From Ferruginivarius sediminum (GTDB lineage Bacteria > Pseudomonadota > Alphaproteobacteria > Kiloniellales > Rhodovibrionaceae): a stretch of 64,000 nt of DNA. The position numbers were made by a program, and so were the translations under genes. The notes beneath the pieces are model-generated. The model searched no databases, had not been told where the DNA came from, and was given only the letters and a program-made list of their open reading frames with translations. Shown here piece after piece: positions 1 to 8,168 of this stretch. Position 1 is the stretch's first letter; each line of letters starts with the position of its first letter. The DNA lies in contig NZ_QPMH01000016.1 in assembly GCF_003344765.1 (NCBI RefSeq), forward strand, positions 1 to 64,000, given 5' to 3'.

Positions 1-31
1 ATAAAAAAGCCCCCTATCCCGTCAATCCGAC

Positions 32-50
32 AAAAAAACCGCCACGCGGA
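32..50 (-). terminator. Rho-independent terminator closing the 13-gene operon
   Basis: Read on the minus strand this is a CCGC-GTG-GCGG hairpin followed directly by seven T residues, about 100 nt after the last stop codon of the unknown-function operon. The stem is only 4 bp but all G:C, and the T run is clear. The 100 bases between it and the gene contain no other feature I can support. Confidence 0.5.
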
Positions 51-150
51 CCGGCCAAACCGGCCCTCGTCAAACTCCTCGCCGCAAATGACCGTATCGC
101 AAAGGTCCCCCCGCAGGGGAGACGCCTATTTGTCGTTTATCATCGGTCCC

Positions 151-1560
151 TTAGTCGCTCCCCGGCGGGGGAGCTGCCCGCGTAGCGGGCTGAGAGGCGT
201 TTTCTCCGCCGCCAGAGTTGCCGCCGCCACCGCCTGAGCCGCCGCCTGTTTCGCGCTGTCCGCCGGGCGGCTCGGGGACGTCGATCTGTGGCTGCTGGCG
301 TGGTTGCAGGCGGGTTTCGAGTTGCTGGCGGCGCTGTTCGTCGCGCTGGTGCCGGGCTTGCCGGCGCTGCGATTCCCGCTCGCGCGCGGCGGCGATTTCG
401 GCCTGCGGGTTGCGGCTGTTCGCCATGATGCGGTTCTGCTGGTTCTGCGTCGCCATGCGGTTGAGCGGCAGGTAGTCGCTGTGGAAATTCAGCTCGACCG
501 AGGAGTTCAGTTCCAGGTCGGTGTTCAGTTCCTCCGTGGTGCGCGAGCTCTGGGTGTTCACATAGCCGATGGTGTTCTGCATGGATGCGCTGACACCCCA
601 CGGCCCGGCGCCGAAGCGTCCCCGCGCCGCGCTGGTGTGGCGGAAGTCGAAGGTGCTGCCGGTGTCGCTTTCCGCGGCGCTGCGCGTGTCGATGTGGAAG
701 CGCATCGAGGCGTTGATGCGGCCGTGGTCGATGACGATCCGCTGCATGCCAAGCATAACGAGCGTTGCCAGCATTTGCTGGCGATTGCGCGAAAGCTGCC
801 GCCGGGCGAGGGGCACCAGCACGCGTTCCGGGTCGCCGCGCGGAACCGTCTCGTTCTCCGCCAGCCCAAGCTCGACCCGAAGCGCCTCCTCCGACGGCCA
901 TTCGCCACCCTGACGCAGGATAAGCCGTGCGCCGCTCCCGGAATCGGCGAAATCGGGATCGCCGGCGAAGAAGTCGTCCTCTTCCTGTTCGCCGCCGCCG
1001 CGCACCTCGAAGCTGCCGGGAAAGCGCTCGGCCAGCCATTGCCGGGCGCGCGGCGCGCCGAAATTGGTGTCGGCGAAACCCTCGGTCGACGCGGAGACGT
1101 TGTTAAGCAGTTCCACGTAGGCGTTCATCTGCTGCATGTTGGAATCGAGGACCGCCTTGAAGACGCCGTTCACAAGCTCGGTGACGAAGCGCGGGAAGGA
1201 AACGGCGTTCAGGATTCGCCGCGTCACGCCGGCGACGCGTTCCGCCGAGACGCCGCTGAACTCGTCGCCCGCGGCCAGCGGTGCCGCTGTTGCCGCCGCT
1301 GCCGCCGCGGGTTCGGCGGCCAGGTTGCGCTCGGCCTCCGCCTCGCTGTCCGCCTCCTCGCGCATCAGGGAGAGGGCGAGATCGCTGAGGCGGACCATCG
1401 CGTGGGCCAGTTCCCGGCGCTTGCCGGCTTCCAGGTGCTTGTACTCGGGCGCGCGGTCCAACAGGTCGCGGACGTTGGCGCGGACCAGCGCGAGTTGCTG
1501 CTCCGCCGGCGGCGTGCCGGGCGGGGCCTGTGCCGCCGTCTCGGGCGCGGCCGCCGTCAT
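151..1560 (-). CDS. Family A paralogue 1, last gene of the SARP-led operon, unknown function
   Basis: 469 aa with no signal peptide or membrane span; not recognised. It shares the layout of three other products of this operon: a helical N-terminal segment (about 25-75, ending in a RRELAHAMVRL-type helix), an Ala/Glu-rich linker, a conserved helical core containing FVTELVNGVFKAVL and QQMNAYVELLNNV, an acidic variable stretch, and a C-terminal strand-rich part with MLGMQRIVIDHGRINA and LNFHSDYLPLNRMAT. After that comes a 90-residue Arg/Gln/Gly-rich tail, longer than in its relatives. The ATG is 2 nt after the stop of the preceding gene, so translation is probably coupled. The C-terminal part may be a DUF2589-like beta domain, but that is a weak impression. 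Confidence 0.8.
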   Translation of the reverse strand: MTAAAPETAAQAPPGTPPAEQQLALVRANVRDLLDRAPEYKHLEAGKRRELAHAMVRLSDLALSLMREEADSEAEAERNLAAEPAAAAAATAAPLAAGDEFSGVSAERVAGVTRRILNAVSFPRFVTELVNGVFKAVLDSNMQQMNAYVELLNNVSASTEGFADTNFGAPRARQWLAERFPGSFEVRGGGEQEEDDFFAGDPDFADSGSGARLILRQGGEWPSEEALRVELGLAENETVPRGDPERVLVPLARRQLSRNRQQMLATLVMLGMQRIVIDHGRINASMRFHIDTRSAAESDTGSTFDFRHTSAARGRFGAGPWGVSASMQNTIGYVNTQSSRTTEELNTDLELNSSVELNFHSDYLPLNRMATQNQQNRIMANSRNPQAEIAAARERESQRRQARHQRDEQRRQQLETRLQPRQQPQIDVPEPPGGQRETGGGSGGGGGNSGGGENASQPATRAAPPPGSD

Positions 1561-1562
1561 GA

Positions 1563-2501
1563 TCAGCCCTCGGCCGGGCCGGATGCGCGGCGGCCTTCGT
1601 AGAGGTCGAGGCTGGCCAGCAGCCAGATGTTGGCGGCCTGCAGCACATCGTCGGGCGGGCGCAACCCGCCGAAGGAGCCGCCGCGCACGCCGCCCAGGCT
1701 GTCGGCCAGCCAGGTCAACAGGTCGAAGCCGGCCTTGGCGCGGCGGACGTGCGGATCGACGCGCATGCGCCCACCCCGCTCGCCGTAAAGCATGTGGATA
1801 CGCCTGACGGCGTCCCAGACGCCTTGCGCGGCTACGGCGGCCTGGACGCTCGGGTCCTTCAGGATCTTCACCGCCGCATCGATCAGTTCCAGCAGGGATT
1901 CGGCGAGGTAGAGCCCGATGCCGCCGCTGCGGGTCAGCAGATTGTCCGCCAGCGCGTCGGCGGTGGTCTGGATACGCACCGTCTCGCCGGCATGGATATC
2001 GTCCCGTTCGCGTCGGCCATAGGCGGCCAGGGCTTCGGTGAAGTCGATCATCGCGCGCTCGAACCCGGTGTTCTGGGCGTTGCGGATGGAGAACGTAACG
2101 TCGCTTTCGGTCCCGAACAGGCGGGCGAAGGTGGCCAGGCGCTCCGCGCGGGCCGGGCGGTCGCGGCGGGTGCGCCAGAAGGCGTGAAGCTGCTGCGCGC
2201 CGGCTCCGTCGATACGGCGCACGCCGCCGCTGGCGAAGAGGCCGGCCAGGGTCTCGACGGCGGAGATCAGGCCCGCCTGCTCGACTTCCGAAGCGAGGTA
2301 GAGCACCGCCGTGGCGCGCAGGTTGGACTGGTCCGCCGGCGTTGCGGAGGCCGGCGGCAGGTCGATGACGCCCAGGTCGCCAAGCTGCATGGCCAGCGCC
2401 CGAGCGCCTTGCAACAGGCCCCGCGCCCGCGACAACGCGGTTTCCAGCGCGATCGGCCGGTCCAGCGACACGGGCAGGGCGGGGGCGCGGGACGGGCTCA
2501 T
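1563..2501 (-). CDS. Family B paralogue 1 (helical), unknown function
   Basis: 312 aa, largely helical, soluble, not recognised. Its middle aligns by eye with the 646-aa product of 6225-8165: NLRATAVLYLASEVEQAG here against NLRAAQAIFFASMMEEAG there. A shared ARLFG motif follows, then a long helical stretch ending in WDAVRRI here and WQVIDQV there, in the same order. It therefore looks like a shortened version of that protein without its charged N-terminus. The ATG at 2501 overlaps the upstream stop (TGATG); an in-frame GTG one codon earlier is also possible. It sits between two family A genes, which suggests a partner role in the same complex. Confidence 0.75.
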   Translation of the reverse strand: MSPSRAPALPVSLDRPIALETALSRARGLLQGARALAMQLGDLGVIDLPPASATPADQSNLRATAVLYLASEVEQAGLISAVETLAGLFASGGVRRIDGAGAQQLHAFWRTRRDRPARAERLATFARLFGTESDVTFSIRNAQNTGFERAMIDFTEALAAYGRRERDDIHAGETVRIQTTADALADNLLTRSGGIGLYLAESLLELIDAAVKILKDPSVQAAVAAQGVWDAVRRIHMLYGERGGRMRVDPHVRRAKAGFDLLTWLADSLGGVRGGSFGGLRPPDDVLQAANIWLLASLDLYEGRRASGPAEG

Positions 2502-3781
2502 CACGCGTCCTCGACCGGTTTTTCAAGCGGCTCGGCGTTGCCCTGGATCGCCGCGATCATCTGCGGCGTCGCCAGCTTCTCCATCGGGAAGTAGTCGCTC
2601 TTGAAGTTCACGCGCACTTCGCCGGACAGCCGCGCCTTCACTTCCGCGCGGGACTCGGAGGTTTCGTCAACCGAGGACTGGACGGTGGCCATGTGCTCGC
2701 TGGTGTGCGCGATGGAGCCGCTGGCCTTCACCGGCGAGAACCAGCCGCCGTAGCGGAAGCTGGTGCGCGCCTCGGTCTTCTGCTTGGCGATGTCGCTCAT
2801 CGAGGCGCGCGAACGCCGCTGTGCCAGATCCGAGGCGCGCAGGCCGAAGATCACCTTGGCGTTTATCAAGCCATCCGTAACTACTATTCGATTAATTCCG
2901 AGCATCACCATGGAGGACAGGAGTTGCTGGCGCGCGCGGGCCATGTTGAGGCGCGCGGCCATGACCAGCCGCTGCTCCTGCCGCTCGTCGGAGAGGTCGT
3001 TCACCGGCTCCTGCAATTGCAGTTCCTCGGAGATGCGGCGAAGCTGCTCCTGCGGATTGTCGCCGGTAGCCTCCAGGCGGGGGCCGCCCGATCCCTCGCC
3101 GTCGCCTTCCCCTTCCTCGGCGAAGGTGCCGAAGCCGCCGAAGGCGTCCTCGCCGCCGGTCTGGATCTGCAAGGTGTCCGGGTAGTTCTGGGAGAGCCAG
3201 TCGCGGGCGTTGTTGGGCGTAATGTTGTCGCGGGCGAATTCGTCCACCGTCTTGGCGACGTTGGCCAGCAAGGCGCCATACGCGCGCATCTGCTGGATCG
3301 AGCTTTCGACGATGGCCTGGAACACATTTTCGATCAGCCCGCCCACGAAGGCCGGGAAATCCACGGTCTGCACGAGTTGCCCGAAGCTCTCCACGCCTTG
3401 CCGCACTGCGCCGGCCTGAAAGTCCTCGCCGGCGAAGCCAGGGTCCTGGGCGGCGCGCCGGCGGGCGATGTCGGTGGCGCCCCGCAGGGGTCGTGCGGTG
3501 GGGGCTGCCTCCGTTTCCACCGCCGCCGGCTGCGCGGTTTCCTCCACCGGCGCGGTCGGGGGCTTGAGCACGCCGCCGCCGGGGGAAAGCTCCTTCGCCG
3601 CCAGGCCGTCCGGGTTGGCCATGTAGGCGGCGACCTTGACCATGTTCTCGGCGATGTTGCGGCGCTCGTCGTCGGAAAGCTCCTTGAACGCCTGCGCGGA
3701 TTGCAGGATGCCGCGCACGCTCTCCCGCGTCGGGGCGAGCGTCTGTTCGTCCAGCCAAGGCCTGTCCGCTCTTGTCGCCAT
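2501..3781 (-). CDS. Family A paralogue 2, unknown function
   Basis: 426 aa. Layout: N-terminal helices (20-65), Pro/Ala linker (70-120), conserved helical core (about 137-200, with DFPAFVGGLIENVF, SIQQMRAYGALL and a NARDWLSQNYP motif), acidic Gly/Glu segment (210-235), then a C-terminal domain with MVMLGINRIVVTDGLINAKV (291-310) and VNFKSDYFPMEKLAT (391-405). The same blocks occur in the same order in three other operon products. The codons for NRIVVTD (near 2875-2905) are AT-rich and rare for this DNA, and nearly the same nucleotides occur in the next paralogue. Start ATG at 3781 has a GGGAGG ribosome site about 10 nt upstream. No enzymatic motif is visible; a structural or scaffold role is an inference. 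Confidence 0.8.
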   Translation of the reverse strand: MATRADRPWLDEQTLAPTRESVRGILQSAQAFKELSDDERRNIAENMVKVAAYMANPDGLAAKELSPGGGVLKPPTAPVEETAQPAAVETEAAPTARPLRGATDIARRRAAQDPGFAGEDFQAGAVRQGVESFGQLVQTVDFPAFVGGLIENVFQAIVESSIQQMRAYGALLANVAKTVDEFARDNITPNNARDWLSQNYPDTLQIQTGGEDAFGGFGTFAEEGEGDGEGSGGPRLEATGDNPQEQLRRISEELQLQEPVNDLSDERQEQRLVMAARLNMARARQQLLSSMVMLGINRIVVTDGLINAKVIFGLRASDLAQRRSRASMSDIAKQKTEARTSFRYGGWFSPVKASGSIAHTSEHMATVQSSVDETSESRAEVKARLSGEVRVNFKSDYFPMEKLATPQMIAAIQGNAEPLEKPVEDA

Positions 3782-3820
3782 CGCTGCGTGTCCTCCCGCG
3801 AATGCTGCTTCGGACGGGGC

Positions 3821-5113
3821 CTAGCCCTCTTCGGCGGACCGTTCGCTTCCCTGACGTGATGTCTCCGAGACCTGCTCGCGGGCGTTGCCCGGACGCGAGG
3901 CGTCGCGGATGCGGCCGATCTGGAAGGAATCGGCCATTTCCTCCAGCGGGAAGTAGTCGCTCTTGAAGTTGATATCGACGTTGCCGGCCAGCGACGCGGC
4001 GGTCTCCAGCGAGCCGGTGACGTTCTCCTGCGTCGCCGAGGCCAGCTTCAACGCCGGCTGGCTGGTGTACTTGTAGGTGCCCTTGGCCCAGCGCTGGGCG
4101 CCCCGGTTGCGGCTTGAATACTCGGTCCCTTCTTCCGTGTCGCTGGAGCTATAGGAGCTGGAGCCCTCGTCGCTGCGCCGTTCGAACTCGCCTTCGCCCG
4201 TGACCGTTCGCAGGCGGCGGTCGTAGTCGAAGCGCGTGGCGCTGCGCTGATAGGCCAGGTTGTCGCGGGCGCGGAAGTTGTAGAGGACCTTGGCGCTTAT
4301 GCGGCCGTCAGTAACTACTATTCGGTTAATTCCCATTAGGACCATGGTGGCGAGAAGCTGCTGGCGACTCGTCGCAAGCTGTGTCCGCGCGGCCGGGACG
4401 ACGCGCTCCTCGATGGTCTCGTCGTCCAGCGAGGTGATCGGGTCGCCCTCGATCGGCAGGGATTCGTTGACCCGCCGTGCCGCTTCGCGGTCGTCCGCGT
4501 CGTCGCGCAGCTTCACGCGCGGGCCGGTCTCGCCGAAGAAGCCGGTATCGACGGAAAGCTCGAAGAAGTCCGGGAACTGCTCGACCAGGTGGTCGCGCCC
4601 CTGGTTCACCGAGACGTTCTCGTCGCGGAACTGGTTCAGCGTCTTCGCGACCGAGGCGACCAGCTCGCCATAGGCTTCCATCTGCTGGATCGAGGCATCG
4701 ACGATGGCCTGGAACACGTTCTGGATCAGCCCGCCCACGAAGCTGGAGAAGTTGACCTCGCGCAGCAGCATGCCGGCCACCGCCGCGCCCTCGCGCGCGG
4801 ACTGCGCCTGGAACGCCGGCCGCCCGCCTTCGCCCTCGGCGGCGAAATCACCCTCGGCCATCGGCATGGCATAGGCGTCGCCACCGGTCTTGCCCGATTG
4901 GCGGGCGCGGGCGATCTTCTCCTGCGGGATGCCGTCCGGCGCGCCCAGGTAGTCGACGATCTCGACGAAGTTCCTGGCGATGTCGCGCCGTTTGTCGGCG
5001 GGCATCGCCTGATAGGCCTCGCTCTTCTCAAGCAGCGAGCGGACCTTTTGCCGCGCCTCCGTGAAGCGTTCCGGATCGAGGTGCGGCTTGGCGGCGGACG
5101 CGCGCGCGGTCAT
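3821..5113 (-). CDS. Family A paralogue 3, unknown function
   Basis: 430 aa, the closest relative of the preceding paralogue. It has the core NFSSFVGGLIQNVFQAIV and IQQMEAYGELVASVAKTL, a GRDHLVEQFPDFFEL block, MVLMGINRIVVTDGRISAK, and the C-terminal signature INFKSDYFPLEEMAD. A Ser/Tyr/Glu-rich insert (RSDEGSSSYSSSDTEEG) sits between the last two blocks. Start ATG at 5113 is chosen because GGGAGG lies 9 nt upstream and conserved sequence begins there; a longer in-frame extension to 5311 has no family similarity and overlaps the upstream gene. Its NRIVVTD codons show the same AT-rich patch (4308-4345) as its neighbour. Confidence 0.8.
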   Translation of the reverse strand: MTARASAAKPHLDPERFTEARQKVRSLLEKSEAYQAMPADKRRDIARNFVEIVDYLGAPDGIPQEKIARARQSGKTGGDAYAMPMAEGDFAAEGEGGRPAFQAQSAREGAAVAGMLLREVNFSSFVGGLIQNVFQAIVDASIQQMEAYGELVASVAKTLNQFRDENVSVNQGRDHLVEQFPDFFELSVDTGFFGETGPRVKLRDDADDREAARRVNESLPIEGDPITSLDDETIEERVVPAARTQLATSRQQLLATMVLMGINRIVVTDGRISAKVLYNFRARDNLAYQRSATRFDYDRRLRTVTGEGEFERRSDEGSSSYSSSDTEEGTEYSSRNRGAQRWAKGTYKYTSQPALKLASATQENVTGSLETAASLAGNVDINFKSDYFPLEEMADSFQIGRIRDASRPGNAREQVSETSRQGSERSAEEG

Positions 5114-5139
5114 CTCGAATATCCTCCCAGTTGGCGGGA

Positions 5140-6186
5140 TCAGGCGGCCGTCGGCGGCGGCACGGCGGCTTCGGCCGGCATCGGCACCTCGAAGCCCATC
5201 GGACGCAGATACAGGCTGACGTGGGCCGACTGCTTGGGCGTGACGCGGATGCTCAGCACCGAGAAGTCGCCGGGCAGGTCGGACTCGTCCGGCGTGAAGG
5301 CGTTCAGCCATTGGCCCAGCGCGCTCAGGTGCCGGGGCCGCTCCACCAGGCCCAGCTTCAGCAGCTCGACGAAGCTGGGCGGCAGGTCGTCCAGCATGCC
5401 GAGCAGCACCTCCAACTTGAACTCGGGCCCGTCCGGCGTGTTCGACAGGCCGATCAGCACCGTGCCCTCCGGCAGGTCGAAGCGCCCGCCCAGCGCCAGG
5501 CCCATCACCCGCATCAGGCCGGGAAGCTGGTGGCTCAACCCCAGGCGTTCCAGCAGGATGCGCAGGTCGTCGCTTCTCAGCGGGCCGCGCTGGTACAGGG
5601 TCGCCCGCTGCCGGCCATGGCGGCGTCCGCAGGTGATGGTGGTGAATAGCGGTGCCAGTGTCGGCAGGGCGTCGGTGGCATCCCGCACGATGCGCGCAAG
5701 CTCCGTCGGCAGGACGTCGAGCTGCCCGTCTTCCAGCTCGTAATAAACCTTCGAGGAATAAAGGCCGTCGGAGTCGAAGCCGCTGCCGAACCAGGCGCCG
5801 AAGCCCTGGCCGGACATGCGGCCCATCCCACGCCAGGGCTCGCTTGTGCGGTCGAACCAGTGCAGCGCCCCGCGGCCGAACAATTGGCCGACAAGGCCGC
5901 GCATGTAGCTCGTCGCCTCGTTGCGCCGTACAGTGGGCGAGGCCTGCGGGCCCAGCGGCTCCATCGTGAACCGCAGGGTGCGCGGTTCGGCCTCCGAGAA
6001 CGACGGCTCCAGCGGGACGGCGCCGGGGGAGAGGGCGTTGTCTCCATAACGTCCATCCCCTTCCGGCAGGTTGAAGCTCGCGTCGATCAAGGGGCCGACG
6101 AAGGGCAGGGGGTCCTGCGTGCCCAGCCGCGCGGCGGCTGTGCGGACCCGCTGCCTCACCGCTTCCGACATCGGTCGCGTGCGCAT
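5140..6186 (-). CDS. Unknown protein with possible ABBA (prenyltransferase-like) repeats
   Basis: 348 aa, soluble, not firmly recognised. It contains four or five strand pairs separated by helices: LRFTMEPLGP, SSKVYYELEDGQLD, RATLYQRGPLRSDD, VLIGLSNTPDGPEFKLEVLL, and a final VLSIRVTPKQSAHVSLYLRP. This pattern, with K/R-x-Y on alternate strands, is reminiscent of the alpha-beta-beta-alpha barrels of aromatic prenyltransferases (DMATS/cyanobactin type), but I cannot confirm that or assign a substrate. Start ATG at 6186 has GGAG 8 nt upstream; a second Met five codons later is possible. It lies 26 nt before a family A gene and 38 nt after the large family B gene. Confidence 0.7.
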   Translation of the reverse strand: MRTRPMSEAVRQRVRTAAARLGTQDPLPFVGPLIDASFNLPEGDGRYGDNALSPGAVPLEPSFSEAEPRTLRFTMEPLGPQASPTVRRNEATSYMRGLVGQLFGRGALHWFDRTSEPWRGMGRMSGQGFGAWFGSGFDSDGLYSSKVYYELEDGQLDVLPTELARIVRDATDALPTLAPLFTTITCGRRHGRQRATLYQRGPLRSDDLRILLERLGLSHQLPGLMRVMGLALGGRFDLPEGTVLIGLSNTPDGPEFKLEVLLGMLDDLPPSFVELLKLGLVERPRHLSALGQWLNAFTPDESDLPGDFSVLSIRVTPKQSAHVSLYLRPMGFEVPMPAEAAVPPPTAA

Positions 6187-6224
6187 CGCATTATCTCCAT
6201 TGCAGCGCGCGGGCGGTGTGGCGA

Positions 6225-8165
6225 TCAGCTACGCCGCCCGAACGGAATGCCGACGGATTCCAGCGCGTCCCTGGCAACCTGCGGTATCCGCACGGGCTGG
6301 CTGCTGGGGATGTTGGCCTCGACGGGGTTGGTGCCGAGACGCTGGATGGTCTGCTCTCCCTGCGACGTCATCGCGAGGTACTGCTCGCACGCCACGGCCA
6401 GGTCGTAGTCGGTCGGATCGCTCAGCGCCTCGACCGGCCGGCTCATGCGCGGGTTGCGCAGTTCCTCGATGTCGATGATGCGGATCACGCTGGACGAGGC
6501 GAGCGCGCCGGCATTCTTCGCGCACCAGCGGATGATGACGGCCACGGCGTTCGCCACCGTCTTTGCCCGCGTGGTGTTGGAGCGCATGTTCAGCTCAGCG
6601 ATCTTCACCTGGTCGATCACCTGCCACATGTCGTTTGCGCCATACATGCGCTGGACTTCCGGATCGCCCAGGAACCTGGAGATGTCGTTGATCTCCTTCT
6701 GCAGCTCGACCGCCGCGAAGTAGGCGACGCCGTAGGCGTGCAGGGACAGCCCCGCGGCAAGGTCGCGCAGCGACTTCCGGGCGCGTTCCTGGTTGATGAA
6801 GATCAGGTTCTCCGACTTGTTCAGGTCGCGCAGCAGCGTGACCACCGACGAGGCGGCGAGGTCCAGATGGTCGTAGAACTCGCGGTAGCCGCCGCCGTTC
6901 ATCATCGGATTGCCGCCGGGGACGCCGAAGAGACGGGCGTATAGCGTGCGCCGCTCCTCCTCGCTGATCCTGACCGCCACCTTGCGCAGCACGACGTTGT
7001 AGAGGTAGTCGCCGGCGAAGCCCCGCGTGAACGGCAGGTAGCCGTACTGGAACAGCTCGGCGATCTTGTCGCGCACGGCCCAAAGGCCGGCTTCCTCCAT
7101 CATCGAGGCGAAGAAGATCGCCTGCGCGGCGCGCAGGTTGTTCGCCTTGATCTCGACGACCGTGCCCGCCTCCAGGTCGGGCAGCATGATCTCCGTTGCG
7201 AAACCGGGCGTGTCGTCCGTGCCGGGCGAGACGACGTCCTCGATGCCGCTGCGGATATAGATCGGCAGCTTGTCGTCGTCGGCCTGCACACCGCTCTTGG
7301 ACAGGTTCTGGGCGATGATGACCCAGCGCTTGGTGAGCGCCTCCGGCCGTGATGTGACGTCCGGGTCCTCGACCAGCGTCTTCAGCACCGCATCGTAAAG
7401 TTCGGCGTCGTTGTTGTATTCCGCCAGCGCGACGCTGACCTCGCTCTTGAAGCGCGAATGCTCCGGGTTGGAAAGGCCGTCGCGCTGCAGGACGCCGTAG
7501 ACGGCGGCAAACGCCCGCTCGCGGAACGTCAGGCCGGCATAGCCCGGATTGCCGCCGTCCTTGTACTGGCTGGGCAGCATGCCTTCCAGGTGCGGGCCGA
7601 TGGCCGGGTCCTGTCCGCCCGTGTTGAGATAGGGCCTCAGGTCCTCTTGCAAGGCCTTGTAGAGCGGATCGACGACCACCGGCGTCTGCCGGCGCGCTTT
7701 CTTCAGCGCATCGGCGGTTTTCTTGAGTTCATCCAGCTCGTGGCGCTCGCTGAGGGAGAGGACGCTGTCCTTTGCCCGCTTTTCGAGGCCTTCGAGACGC
7801 TGCTGCAGGGAGAGACGGGCGCGTTCCTCGTTCTCCTTGATGTCGATAAAGACGATTGGCTCGGCCATAGACTTGTGTCCTCCGTATCCTGACGATGGCC
7901 TGTCGGGCGGCGGGCCTTCGTTGTTGGAGCCGCCGCCGGACCCCTTGTCCCCGGGCCTTGCGCCCGTCTTCCCCTCGTCGCGCACGGTGTCCGCGCCGGA
8001 GCCCGGCTTTCCCGTGGGAGAGGCGCTCTTCGCCGGCGATGTGTCAGCGCTCGCCGGCGCTTCCTCGGAGGGCTTTCCGCCATCGCCGGATGTGCCCTTC
8101 GACGCTCCGGTGCCCTTCGGGTCCTTGTCGCCGGCACCGGGTTTCGGGTGTTTCTCGTATGCCAT
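6225..8165 (-). CDS. Family B paralogue 2 with charged low-complexity N-terminus, unknown function
   Basis: 646 aa. Residues 1-98 are Lys/Gly/Ser/Pro-rich and probably disordered. Residues 100-170 look like a coiled coil (NEERARLSLQQRLEGLEKRA). The rest is mainly helical. The segment NLRAAQAIFFASMMEEAG through ARLFG to MWQVIDQVK matches the smaller 1563-2501 product in order and spacing, so the two form a second paralogous family in the operon. No signal peptide, membrane span or catalytic motif is visible. Start ATG at 8165 has a strong GGAGG 8 nt upstream and lies 3 nt after the protease gene stop. The size and disordered head suggest a scaffold, which is inference. Confidence 0.78.
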   Translation of the reverse strand: MAYEKHPKPGAGDKDPKGTGASKGTSGDGGKPSEEAPASADTSPAKSASPTGKPGSGADTVRDEGKTGARPGDKGSGGGSNNEGPPPDRPSSGYGGHKSMAEPIVFIDIKENEERARLSLQQRLEGLEKRAKDSVLSLSERHELDELKKTADALKKARRQTPVVVDPLYKALQEDLRPYLNTGGQDPAIGPHLEGMLPSQYKDGGNPGYAGLTFRERAFAAVYGVLQRDGLSNPEHSRFKSEVSVALAEYNNDAELYDAVLKTLVEDPDVTSRPEALTKRWVIIAQNLSKSGVQADDDKLPIYIRSGIEDVVSPGTDDTPGFATEIMLPDLEAGTVVEIKANNLRAAQAIFFASMMEEAGLWAVRDKIAELFQYGYLPFTRGFAGDYLYNVVLRKVAVRISEEERRTLYARLFGVPGGNPMMNGGGYREFYDHLDLAASSVVTLLRDLNKSENLIFINQERARKSLRDLAAGLSLHAYGVAYFAAVELQKEINDISRFLGDPEVQRMYGANDMWQVIDQVKIAELNMRSNTTRAKTVANAVAVIIRWCAKNAGALASSSVIRIIDIEELRNPRMSRPVEALSDPTDYDLAVACEQYLAMTSQGEQTIQRLGTNPVEANIPSSQPVRIPQVARDALESVGIPFGRRS

Positions 8166-8168
8166 CGC

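Noticed and set aside
106..120. TCCCC-N5-GGGGA hairpin between the operon end and the window edge
   Set aside because: Stem is short and no T run follows on either strand; the hairpin at 32-50 is a better terminator.
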